This document shows, piece by piece, positions 8,420-15,048 of a stretch of 64,000 bases of DNA. The DNA comes from Myxococcales bacterium (GTDB lineage Bacteria > Myxococcota_A > Polyangia > Polyangiales > Houyiibacteriaceae), in NCBI GenBank assembly GCA_029862185.1, contig JAOTXX010000011.1:1-64000 (forward strand), read 5' to 3'. Made by a program: the position numbers and the translations under genes. Position 1 is the first letter of the stretch, and every line of letters begins with the position of its first letter. The notes under the pieces were generated by a model, which was given only the letters and a program-made list of their open reading frames with translations, searched no databases and was not told the DNA's origin.

Positions 8420-9253
8420 GTGGCGCAAACCACAGTGAATCGAAACGCCGCACGGCGCCGCGCAGCGACGTCGCTTGGGGCCGATGCACTCGTCGCCGAC
8501 GTTGCGGGCAAGCTCGCACGCTCGGGTATTTCGGTGATGCCCGTCAAGGGCGCGCTGCTCCAGCACTGGCTCTACGACGATCCGACGGAGCGGCCATTGA
8601 CCGACGTCGACCTGCTCGTGCTCTCAGCGGATCTGGAAGAGGCGGTAAAGCAGCTCGAGTCTGCAGGCTATCGCTCGCTGGCGCGTCCCAGTTTCGGCCC
8701 GGTCGTCCTGCAAACCCCGTTCGGCCTGGCGCTCGACCTTCACCCTTCGCTTTTCGACGCTGCTCGTTATCGACTGCGCACCGAGGATCTCTTCGCACGG
8801 AGCACCGAGGACACCCGGATCTATGCGGTTTGCGTCCAACTTCCCTCACCGCTCGACGTCTACGCACACCTCATTGGCAAATTTGGTAGCGACCATCTCG
8901 ATGGCCGGGCGACCGGCCCTCTCGACGAGATCGCCCGAATGGCAAGCCGGATCAATGCGCCACCGGAAACTGTCGCGCAGCACCTCGTGCTCTGTGGGAT
9001 GCGGCGTGTCTCGCGGTATGTGCTGCCCTTGGTTCACCAGACGATGAACGAGCCGTTTGCGGGGCAGGTCCACAGCTGGCTCCCGTTCGACCCGATCGGT
9101 AGATGCATTGCGGCGTTTGCATCCTCGAGCTTGCAGGACGCACCTGCGGGCTCGCGCAGCGGCGCTCTGGTCGCGCACTTGCTGAATGACTCCCTCCCAC
9201 GGGCGGCTCGCTCGGGCGCTCGGGCGCTTCTTCAGAAGATTCGACCGCGCTGA
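8420..9253 (+). CDS. Nucleotidyltransferase family protein (NTP_transf_5 type)
   Basis: A 277-residue protein of the uncharacterised nucleotidyltransferase family related to PF14907. The signature is visible: PVKGALLQHWLYDD at about residues 41-54, then PLTDVDLLV with the metal-binding pair Asp62 and Asp64. Such proteins occur in peptide-modification clusters beside HprK-like kinases. In at least one lasso-peptide system the homologue decorates the phosphate placed by the kinase. Here it converges on the precursor peptide gene (stops 16 bp apart) and is the only plus-strand member of the cluster. Transfer of a nucleotide or sugar-phosphate onto the modified peptide is an inference. Confidence 0.83.
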   Translation: MAQTTVNRNAARRRAATSLGADALVADVAGKLARSGISVMPVKGALLQHWLYDDPTERPLTDVDLLVLSADLEEAVKQLESAGYRSLARPSFGPVVLQTPFGLALDLHPSLFDAARYRLRTEDLFARSTEDTRIYAVCVQLPSPLDVYAHLIGKFGSDHLDGRATGPLDEIARMASRINAPPETVAQHLVLCGMRRVSRYVLPLVHQTMNEPFAGQVHSWLPFDPIGRCIAAFASSSLQDAPAGSRSGALVAHLLNDSLPRAARSGARALLQKIRPR

Positions 9254-9256
9254 CGC

Positions 9257-9285
9257 CCCGATTCGTCGCTCAGGACGAAATCGGG
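9257..9285. terminator. Hairpin between convergent nucleotidyltransferase and precursor genes
   Basis: CCCGATTCGTC (9257-9267) pairs with GACGAAATCGGG (9274-9285), an 11-bp stem with one bulged A and a 6-base loop. The hairpin is shared by both convergent transcripts. The precursor stop codon (complement of 9270-9272) lies in the loop and its last Ser codons are in the stem. No long T-run follows on either strand, so the terminator call rests on position and stem strength. Confidence 0.5.
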
Positions 9286-9437
9286 CCGATCGGACATGCG
9301 CCAGGGTTGCCTTTGGCGCCCGCCGTCGTGCAGGCGACAGCCACGGCTTCCAAGGGCTCGCGGTACACGATCCGCGGCGGCTCATACGGCTCCCGCTTGG
9401 ACCCTTCGCCTGAGCTACTGGTGTTCTTCCGTTCCAC
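9270..9437 (-). CDS. Candidate precursor peptide of a radical SAM RiPP cluster (55 aa)
   Basis: A small gene below usual calling thresholds. It starts at GTG 9437 with a good Shine-Dalgarno (GAGGGG, five bases upstream) and ends at TGA 9270-9272. It lies 14 bp downstream of the radical SAM stop on the same strand. The product has a polar N-terminus (MERKNTSSSGEGSKRE), a compact leader-like block PYEPPRIVYREPLEAVAVA (residues 17-35), and a short Gly/Pro/Cys-rich tail with Cys36 and Cys48 that ends PIGPISS. This architecture is what a RiPP precursor next to PqqD and a SPASM enzyme should look like. The terminal Ser54-Ser55 is a plausible phosphorylation site for the adjacent HprK-like kinase, because HprK-like kinases of lasso-peptide clusters modify the C-terminal Ser. 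Homology was not tested. Confidence 0.8.
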   Translation of the reverse strand: MERKNTSSSGEGSKREPYEPPRIVYREPLEAVAVACTTAGAKGNPGACPIGPISS

Positions 9438-9451
9438 GTTTCCCCTCGTCG

Positions 9452-10516
9452 CTACAATACAGCAAGTCGGACCCGCGCGCGAGCCGACGCGGCGATCCTC
9501 TGCTCGACCGCCGGGTAGAGCGCAAGAGGGTCACCCGAGTAGACCTGGGCTGCACCCGGGCAGAAATTCGAGCGTACCGCGGCGTCGCCAAGACCTTCGA
9601 GCATGCGCCGCGCCGCTTTGGTCGTTTCCCGAACATCCTGTAGCCCCACGGATTTTTCCCAGATCTCGGCAATTCGCTGATCGTGCAGGTTGCCGACGGG
9701 AACGCGCCACTGCACGCAGGGCAGCACGTTTCCATACGGATCGATCGCAATGTTGTTGGATCCTGCGCCACAGTGTTTGTCGGTCCGTGCGACGCGCGGC
9801 TCCCGCCCCGCTTCACGCGATGCGGTATCGATGTCTGGGTCGTCTCTGTTCGCGCGCGCTTCGAGTGCGCGACGGTAGCGAGCTTGGCCTTCTACGCTTG
9901 CTTCAATAGCCAATGGCTCCCGATCGCCATCGTCTCTCGGCTTCACTTCGGGGTCGATCTGAAACAGGACACCGAGTTCATCGTAGAGCGCGAGCATCCC
10001 CTCGACCTCGTCCTCGTTCCACCGAGTCAGGACGCTGTTGGCTTTCACGCGGAGCCCAAGCGACTTCATCGTTCGAACGTTGTCGATCAGACGCTCGAAG
10101 CTTCCGGCCACGCGGGTCTGCCGATCGTGCGTTTCTGCACTGGCACCGTGGATGCTGACTTCGATGACGAACGGGTCGACTTCGTTCCGAATTCTCTCGG
10201 CCGTCGCGGGTCTGACGGCATGGCCGTTGGTCTTGAGCCGGATGACGAACCCGAGGCTACGAGCATGGTTCGCGATATCAAAAAAGCGGGGGTGAGCTAG
10301 CGGCTCCCCACCGCTCAACGAGAGGTTGAGGATCCCGAGCTCGGCCAGGTCGTCCAGGAGCTGCCGGTATTGCTCGAGAGAGAGCTGCTGTCCGTCGCGT
10401 GCGAGATCGTTGTAGCAAAATGTGCAGTCGAGGTTGCAGGCGTAGGTGAGCTCCAAGAGCACCGACATCAGTCGGTTTCCGGCCCACGCGCGCTTGATTG
10501 TATTCGAGTAACTCAT
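9452..10516 (-). CDS. Radical SAM/SPASM peptide-modifying enzyme
   Basis: A 354-residue radical SAM enzyme. The [4Fe-4S]-SAM motif CxxxCxxC is at Cys27, Cys31 and Cys34 (ACNLDCTFCYN), with the GGEPL motif near residue 70. The C-terminal region contains the SPASM/Twitch-type cysteines: KHCGAG, then VLPCVQWRVPVGNL and SNFCPGAAQ. This resembles PqqE/AlbA-type enzymes that act on a peptide delivered by a PqqD domain. The start overlaps the PqqD-like stop by 4 bp (ATGA). Immediately downstream is the candidate precursor. The reaction could be a thioether bond to Cys36 or Cys48, epimerisation or a C-C crosslink. The sequence does not decide. Confidence 0.93.
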   Translation of the reverse strand: MSYSNTIKRAWAGNRLMSVLLELTYACNLDCTFCYNDLARDGQQLSLEQYRQLLDDLAELGILNLSLSGGEPLAHPRFFDIANHARSLGFVIRLKTNGHAVRPATAERIRNEVDPFVIEVSIHGASAETHDRQTRVAGSFERLIDNVRTMKSLGLRVKANSVLTRWNEDEVEGMLALYDELGVLFQIDPEVKPRDDGDREPLAIEASVEGQARYRRALEARANRDDPDIDTASREAGREPRVARTDKHCGAGSNNIAIDPYGNVLPCVQWRVPVGNLHDQRIAEIWEKSVGLQDVRETTKAARRMLEGLGDAAVRSNFCPGAAQVYSGDPLALYPAVEQRIAASARARVRLAVL

Positions 10517-10794
10517 GTTTGGCTGATCGCGCCTGCCTCGAGAAGCGCGTCGAGAAGAGACCGTGCATCCGCCCGCGCGCGATCCTGGTCGACGGCGTAG
10601 CGATCGGTGATGGCCATGACGACCTCATCGACGCTGCGCTCGGCTTGCAATTGTTGGACGATGAAGGCGCCGACCTCGTTCACGACCAGGACCTCGCCGG
10701 CCTCTTGCAGAACAAAGATCCCTTCGTCGTCCATCACGCGAAACCTCGCGTGCGGATCAACGCGATACCGCTGTTGCTGGCTCTGGGTACTCAT
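10513..10794 (-). CDS. PqqD-like peptide chaperone
   Basis: A 93-residue PqqD-family RiPP recognition element that would bind the leader of the precursor and present it to the radical SAM enzyme. It has the typical pattern of a short strand-rich N-terminus (RFRVMDDEGIFVLQEAGEVLVVN), then a helix starting EVGAFIVQQL and a helical C-terminus (SVDEVVMAITDRY). Its ATG (10794) lies 38 bp inside the end of the upstream HprK-like gene, and its stop overlaps the radical SAM start. This is the tight packing of a single translationally coupled operon. Similar stand-alone PqqD proteins are known next to HprK-related kinases. Confidence 0.88.
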   Translation of the reverse strand: MSTQSQQQRYRVDPHARFRVMDDEGIFVLQEAGEVLVVNEVGAFIVQQLQAERSVDEVVMAITDRYAVDQDRARADARSLLDALLEAGAISQT

Positions 10795-11623
10795 TGTCCA
10801 ATACGCTCCAAAAACGGGTATCCTTTGCGAAGGTGAGAACGCGAAGCGGTAGGCACTCCACGAGCTCCTCGGCGCGCGAAGTCAGCCTGTCGACGAGCCA
10901 AGGGTCGGCATTCACATACGGACACGAGGCGACGATACGCGACACCGCTTCGGCTTTCGAGCAGAGGCTCACCGACGGCGCGCTGCCCTGGCTGAGGCCG
11001 AGCAGGCCGGTAACTGGGTAGGGTGGGTGCCGCCGGGGCGCCCCGCCAAATTCGCCCGCAAACGGCATGGCCAGAAGCTCGAACGAACCGCCTGCTGGCC
11101 GAATCGCATTCAGCTCGTCGCTCAAAATCTCGAGCTCCAGCTCGTCGGCCAGGCCGCAGATGGTGGTCTTGCCTGCTCCGGAGCGCCCACAGAAGAGGAA
11201 CCCCCGAGCTCCGTCGTTGAACGCCGCGCTGTGCATGACCAGCGCTCCCTCGCCGAAGAGTCGATAGCAGGCCACGATTCGGAAGACGTTCTCGAAGGCC
11301 GCGGAGAACCATTCGTCGCTCTGGCACGTCTGCATTTGTACACGAAACGGGTTGCGGTCGACGTTGGCGGTGAAGCCGATGCCCGCGACGGCGATGCTTT
11401 CGTCGCCATGCACCACTGCAACCGGATACTCGACTGCCCCGAGCGGCCTCCGCATGAATGCAGCTGAATTGGGGTTGAAGTGGATGTCGATTCGAACATC
11501 CGGCTTCGCCTCGTCTCTGCGCAGCAAGGGCTGAAATCGCGAACGTACGAGGCCATCCTGCTCTGGGTTCAGGCCGGCGAAGCGATAGCGGGACCCGGCG
11601 AACTCGATGCTCAGTGCGCTCAT
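10757..11623 (-). CDS. HprK-related kinase
   Basis: A 288-residue protein related to the C-terminal kinase domain of HPr kinase/phosphorylase. The Walker A loop GRSGAGKTT is at about residues 146-154, preceded by ALVMHSAAF, and followed by ILSDELNAI, which matches the SDE-type metal-binding segment of HprK-like proteins. It has an unrelated roughly 130-residue N-terminal domain instead of the HPr kinase N-domain, and no PTS gene is nearby. It is coupled by a 4-bp overlap to the S24/S26-like gene upstream and overlaps the PqqD gene downstream. The likely role is phosphorylation of the cluster peptide rather than of HPr. This is an inference from lasso-peptide kinases of the same superfamily. 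Confidence 0.87.
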   Translation of the reverse strand: MSALSIEFAGSRYRFAGLNPEQDGLVRSRFQPLLRRDEAKPDVRIDIHFNPNSAAFMRRPLGAVEYPVAVVHGDESIAVAGIGFTANVDRNPFRVQMQTCQSDEWFSAAFENVFRIVACYRLFGEGALVMHSAAFNDGARGFLFCGRSGAGKTTICGLADELELEILSDELNAIRPAGGSFELLAMPFAGEFGGAPRRHPPYPVTGLLGLSQGSAPSVSLCSKAEAVSRIVASCPYVNADPWLVDRLTSRAEELVECLPLRVLTFAKDTRFWSVLDNEYPEPATAVSR

Positions 11624-12006
11624 CGGCCGACCCCAGCCACTCGGAGAATCATGGCGCGAGCATACTTGCCGAGCGCTGACAGCCGATCTGAGGCCCGGAC
11701 CTCGCAGGTTGCCCGTCCGACGATGGCGCTTGCGAGGGCCGCAGGGTCCCGCTTGGCAGCGTCGTCAGACTGGGTGAGTGCCACCAGGCCGTGAACGCTC
11801 GGTGCGTAGCCCAAGAATCGATGCGCGTTCCAGTCGTCGCGGCGCCGCACCACGATCACGTCACCGGGCAGGTAGAGCCGCTGCCTGCGCACCTGCACAG
11901 ACTGGCCATCGCTGATCGATCGCATGCACTCGCCGCGAATCGAGAACTTCACCGATTCTCCATGGCCCAGGCCAAGGCTCGCCAAGCTCGATTGTCCCCC
12001 TTGCAT
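11620..12006 (-). CDS. S24/S26-like peptidase with Cys in place of the catalytic Ser
   Basis: A 128-residue protein with the small beta fold of S24/S26 peptidases. The nucleophile motif GxSMxPxI reads GECMRSI, putting Cys27 at the Ser position. DGQSVQVRR and LPGDVIVVRR follow as in LexA and signal peptidase. Where a Lys-Arg pair (LexA type) or His-Arg pair (SipW/Sec11 type) normally supplies the base, the sequence is AHRFLGY with His62. It may therefore be a Cys-His protease that removes the leader, or a non-proteolytic relative. There is no signal peptide or TM segment. It is the first gene of the minus-strand operon, starting ATG 12006 and overlapping the kinase start by 4 bp. Confidence 0.72.
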   Translation of the reverse strand: MQGGQSSLASLGLGHGESVKFSIRGECMRSISDGQSVQVRRQRLYLPGDVIVVRRRDDWNAHRFLGYAPSVHGLVALTQSDDAAKRDPAALASAIVGRATCEVRASDRLSALGKYARAMILRVAGVGR

Positions 12007-12335
12007 TCGCCGAATGAACCATACCAGAGGGCTGCCGCCCGCACCCCTAGAAGCCGGATCAGCAGTGCGATCTCCGCGCTCATCTCGGTGCCCGGGAACC
12101 CCTTTTTTTAATGTAACCCAAAATACTTGTTGACAACCGTGTTTCCGGAGCTTTACCGTAGGACTGTCGGCGGCTGTTTAGCGACCCTCCGACATGGTGA
12201 ATCGGGTTCATACTCCTTGGGGGTACAACAAAAACGGGCACTCGGGCGGGGTTCACACCTCGCCCGAGATTTTTAAGCCGTCACCCAGGTCGTCGCGGTC
12301 CTCGAGAGGCGCAAAACGTCGCGAGCAAGACGCCG
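12007..12335. other. Intergenic region upstream of the peptide operon
   Basis: This stretch separates the peptide-modification operon from the RRM gene (both minus). It holds the terminator at 12241-12268 and an AT-rich patch at 12104-12135 that is the best place for the operon promoter on the minus strand (TTGTCA as complement of 12130-12135, with AT-rich sequence downstream). On the plus strand the same patch contains TTGACA (12130-12135), but it points at no recognisable gene. I see no convincing coding sequence here. Confidence 0.5.
12241..12268. terminator. Bidirectional-looking intrinsic terminator after the RRM gene
   Basis: CTCGGGCG (12241-12248) and CGCCCGAG (12261-12268) form a perfect 8-bp GC-rich stem around a 12-base loop. 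On the minus strand it follows the RRM stop by about 67 bases and is followed by a run of five T (complement of 12231-12235). On the plus strand it is followed by ATTTTTA. It should terminate the RRM transcript and isolate the peptide operon. Confidence 0.75.
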
Positions 12336-12779
12336 CTACAGGCTTCGCTTCTTGCCGCGCAGCCCTCGGCGACTGCCTTTGGGCTTCTTCGGCCTCTCGT
12401 ACGAGCGGCCGTCGCCGCCACCACGGTCGTAACTTCCACCACGATCGAAATCGCCACCGCCCGGGTCGCCGCCGCGATCGTAGCGGTCGGGCGGAGGTCC
12501 ACCAAAATCACGGCGCTGACGCGGAGGCCGTGGGCGGTCTTCGGCGATATCGAGCCGCAAATCACGACCACCGACTTCGCGACCGTGAAACTTCTCGACG
12601 GCTTCCGCGGCGTGCTCTTCCGCTGCGAATCGAACAAATGCGAACCCCCTGGGGCGGCCGGATTCGCGGTCCTTTGGAATGTGAACGTCAACGACCTCAC
12701 CGATCTCTCCGAAGAGCTCACGCAGCTCTTGGTCGGTCGTGGCAAAGTTGAGGTTCCCTACGAATATCTTGCTTGAGAT
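12336..12779 (-). CDS. RRM-domain RNA-binding protein with apparent ATC start codon
   Basis: A 147-residue single-RRM protein of the bacterial RbpA/cold-inducible type. RNP2 is KIFVGNLNF at residues 4-12, RNP1 is RGFAFVRF at about 44-51, and a long Gly/Arg/Asp-rich tail ends in a basic KKPKGSRRGLRGKKRSL. The reading frame has no ATG, GTG or TTG before RNP2. An in-frame TAA lies two codons upstream of ATC (12779-12777), so translation must begin after it. A perfect GGAG (complement of 12786-12789) sits six bases before that ATC. Starting there gives an N-terminus of fMet-SSKIFVGNL, which is typical of the family. The gene lies 102 bp downstream of menB on the same strand. It is probably an RNA chaperone. 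A sequencing error at the start codon is the alternative. Confidence 0.8.
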   Translation of the reverse strand: MSSKIFVGNLNFATTDQELRELFGEIGEVVDVHIPKDRESGRPRGFAFVRFAAEEHAAEAVEKFHGREVGGRDLRLDIAEDRPRPPRQRRDFGGPPPDRYDRGGDPGGGDFDRGGSYDRGGGDGRSYERPKKPKGSRRGLRGKKRSL

Positions 12780-12881
12780 GACTTACTCCGTTCTCCGATG
12801 TGCTCAATTGGCACGTTTTTGCTCTGGGTCCAAAGGACAGTGTACCTCAGATCCAGGTTTTTGTTGGCGATCGCCTCTGGC

Positions 12882-13778
12882 TCAGTAGTGCCAGGGGAAC
12901 TTTTTGTAGTCTTGCGGGCGCTTTTCGAGGAAGGCGTCCCGGCCTTCTTGGGCCTCTTCGGTGCCATACGCGAGACGGGTAGCCTCTCCGGCGAACAGCT
13001 GCTGACCGACCAGGCCGTCGTCGACCATGTTGAAGCCGAACTTCAGCATCCGCATCGCCGTCGGGCTCTTCGAGTTGATTTCCTTGGCCCAGCCGAGGGC
13101 GAAATTCTCGAGATCGACGTGGGGCACCACCGCATTGACCATCCCCATCTCGGCCGCTTCCTCGGCGCTATAGTTGAGGCCCACGAAGAAGACCTCGCGC
13201 GCCTTCTTCTGACCCACTTGCCGGGCGAGGAGCGCGGAGCCGTAGCCACTGTCGAAGCTCGCGACGTCGGGGTCGGTCTGTTTGAAGACGGCGTGCTCCT
13301 CGCTCGCGATGGTCAGGTCGCAAACCACATGTAGGCTGTGCCCCCCGCCGACCGCCCAACCAGGCACCACGGCGATGACGACCTTTGGCATGAAACGGAT
13401 CAGGCGCTGCACTTCGAGGATATGCAGGCGACCGAGTCGAGCCGGGTCGATCTCTCCGGCGGAATCGGTCTCGTACTTGTAGCCGTCTTTGCCGCGGATC
13501 CGTTGGTCGCCACCCGAGCAAAACGCCCAGCCGCCGTCTTTCGTGGAAGGCCCGTTGCCCGTGAGCAGCACGCAGCCGACGTCCGAGGTCTGTCGCGCGT
13601 GGTCGAGCACCCTGTAGAGCTCGTCGACCGTGCCAGGGCGAAACGCGTTCCGCACCTCGGGCCGGTCGAAGGCGATGCGCACCGTGCCGTGGCCTTTGGC
13701 GCGGTGATAGGTGATATCTTGGAGGTCGAAGCCTGGTACCTCAGCCCACTTGGACGCGTCGAATATCTGGGAAACCAT
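12882..13778 (-). CDS. menB: 1,4-dihydroxy-2-naphthoyl-CoA synthase
   Basis: A 298-residue crotonase-family enzyme that cyclises o-succinylbenzoyl-CoA in menaquinone synthesis. Family-diagnostic segments are present: DRPEVRNAFRP near residue 40, FCSGGDQRIRG with the CoA-binding oxyanion region, GWAVGGGHSLHVVCDLTIAS around residue 150, and SFDSGYGSALLARQVGQKKAREV, which carries the MenB-specific Asp/Ser/Tyr active-site block. The length is slightly above the usual 270-290. No other men gene is in the window. A TetR-family gene lies 7 bp upstream on the same strand and may be co-transcribed. Confidence 0.95.
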   Translation of the reverse strand: MVSQIFDASKWAEVPGFDLQDITYHRAKGHGTVRIAFDRPEVRNAFRPGTVDELYRVLDHARQTSDVGCVLLTGNGPSTKDGGWAFCSGGDQRIRGKDGYKYETDSAGEIDPARLGRLHILEVQRLIRFMPKVVIAVVPGWAVGGGHSLHVVCDLTIASEEHAVFKQTDPDVASFDSGYGSALLARQVGQKKAREVFFVGLNYSAEEAAEMGMVNAVVPHVDLENFALGWAKEINSKSPTAMRMLKFGFNMVDDGLVGQQLFAGEATRLAYGTEEAQEGRDAFLEKRPQDYKKFPWHY

Positions 13779-13785
13779 CGACCCG

Positions 13786-14400
13786 CTACTCTGTGAACTC
13801 GCTCAGGACCGCGAGGATGATGCGCCCCAAAAGCGTGGCGACTTGCTGACGCGAAAACTCACCCTCGATCCAACGCTGCAGCATCTCACCGGCGCCAGTC
13901 AAAATCATGTCGGCGAGCGCTTGGGCTTCGGCGTCATCAAGTCTCGTGAGCTCGCGAAGCGGGATGAGCCACGGCTGTACGAGCTGCCCACGGAAATCCT
14001 TGCTGATCGCGGAGATTTCCTGATCTGGACCAACGGAACGAAGCAATTGCCAGCCTCCGGGGCCCTTGGCTTCGATGGTATCGCAGGCGGCGTCGATGAA
14101 GCCGCTTGCGATCGTTGCGATGTCCGCATCACCGTCGGTTTCCAGGATGTTCGGCGTGCGGCGTGCGAAGTCGTCGAGGAAGTCCTCGAGCACGCCTTTG
14201 ATGAGCTCGTGTCGGTTCGGAAAAAATTTGTAAACGACCGGCCTGGTGATGCCTGCCGCCGCGGCGACATATGGAATGCGCACGTTGTCGACGCCGTCGG
14301 CAGCGATGATGTCCGACGTGACGCGCAACAACTGTTGTTGGCGTTGTTCCGGACTGAGCCTGGTACGGGAGGCGTCGCTTGGTCTGTTGCTTGATGGCAT
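13786..14400 (-). CDS. TetR-family transcriptional regulator
   Basis: A 204-residue regulator with an N-terminal helix-turn-helix: LLRVTSDIIAADGVDNVRI, then AAAAGITRPVVYKFFPNRHELIKGVLEDF, the classic TetR recognition-helix region. The C-terminal ligand-binding half is divergent. ATG 14400 is preferred to an upstream in-frame start at 14439. The stop is 7 bp before menB on the same strand, so it may repress its own unit, but the target and ligand are unknown. Confidence 0.92.
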   Translation of the reverse strand: MPSSNRPSDASRTRLSPEQRQQQLLRVTSDIIAADGVDNVRIPYVAAAAGITRPVVYKFFPNRHELIKGVLEDFLDDFARRTPNILETDGDADIATIASGFIDAACDTIEAKGPGGWQLLRSVGPDQEISAISKDFRGQLVQPWLIPLRELTRLDDAEAQALADMILTGAGEMLQRWIEGEFSRQQVATLLGRIILAVLSEFTE

Positions 14401-14468
14401 TGAGTCACGAAAAAGGGTGGCCCCAAAAACAGAAGCCACCCTAATCCTATTCTAGAACTACGGACGAC

Positions 14469-14810
14469 TCAGTCTTGAGCGAGGTTCATCACCTGTTGGA
14501 GGCTCATGGCCAGGGTCATGTCGCCATCGATCTTGATCTTGCCGGACATGAAGGCCTGCATCGGATTCAGCGAGCCGTTGAGCATGCCGAGCCAATCTTC
14601 GGAAGACACGGTGATGGTCGCACCCGGGCTGTCATGGGTGCCCTTGCTGACGAAGCCGCTGGTCGTGCCCTTCGTGCAGTCCAAGCTCCACTCACCACCA
14701 CCGTCGCCGGTGATGTTGAACTGGTAGATCGCGTTGGGGGCGGTGGCCGCGTCGGTGTTTTCGGCGGCTCTCTTCTCAAATTTCTCGAAGAACTCAGCTG
14801 CGGATTCCAT
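14469..14810 (-). CDS. SCP2 sterol-binding domain protein
   Basis: A 113-residue stand-alone SCP2 domain. The fold pattern is visible: strand segment AIYQFNITGDGGGEWSLD, then DSPGATITVSSEDWLGMLNG and the helix-rich FMSGKIKIDGDMTLAMSLQQVMNL, typical of sterol carrier protein 2-like lipid binders. ATG 14810 is chosen because it is preceded by an AGAGG ribosome site and gives the normal 110-residue length. A longer frame to 14909 adds no recognisable sequence. The likely role is shuttling acyl-CoA or sterol-like lipids, consistent with the many lipid enzymes nearby. Confidence 0.9.
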   Translation of the reverse strand: MESAAEFFEKFEKRAAENTDAATAPNAIYQFNITGDGGGEWSLDCTKGTTSGFVSKGTHDSPGATITVSSEDWLGMLNGSLNPMQAFMSGKIKIDGDMTLAMSLQQVMNLAQD

Positions 14811-15048
14811 TGATCTTGCCTCTCTTGTGTTGTCGGCCGCCGTTCCCACCCGCTCCCCGGATGTGGCCTGCCGGACGGGAGTTGTAACCGAAATTTCCGC
14901 TCCATGCACCCCCGCAAAGAGTTGAAAAACCCAGCAATTTCAGACCTCCGCAAGCTCTTGGGCTTTGAAACAAGCCGGAAACGCACGACACATCCCACCG
15001 AAACAGCGCGGATCTAGGCTCTGCCAACTTCAGAAGGAGGAACCGGGG

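Noticed and set aside
8420-12006. Peptide cluster as a lasso-peptide locus
   Set aside because: No asparagine-synthetase-like lasso cyclase or transglutaminase-like leader protease is present. The radical SAM/PqqD pair indicates another RiPP class.
11949-12083. 44-codon minus-strand frame starting ATG 12083, inside the S24/S26-like gene, considered as a second precursor peptide
   Set aside because: It has no good ribosome site, overlaps a conserved-looking gene in another frame, and lacks leader or core features. The peptide at 9270-9437 fits far better.
12130-12158. TTGACA-17-TTACCG plus-strand promoter
   Set aside because: The -10 is poor and no plus-strand gene follows. The plus frames at 12194-12751 are antisense to the RRM gene.
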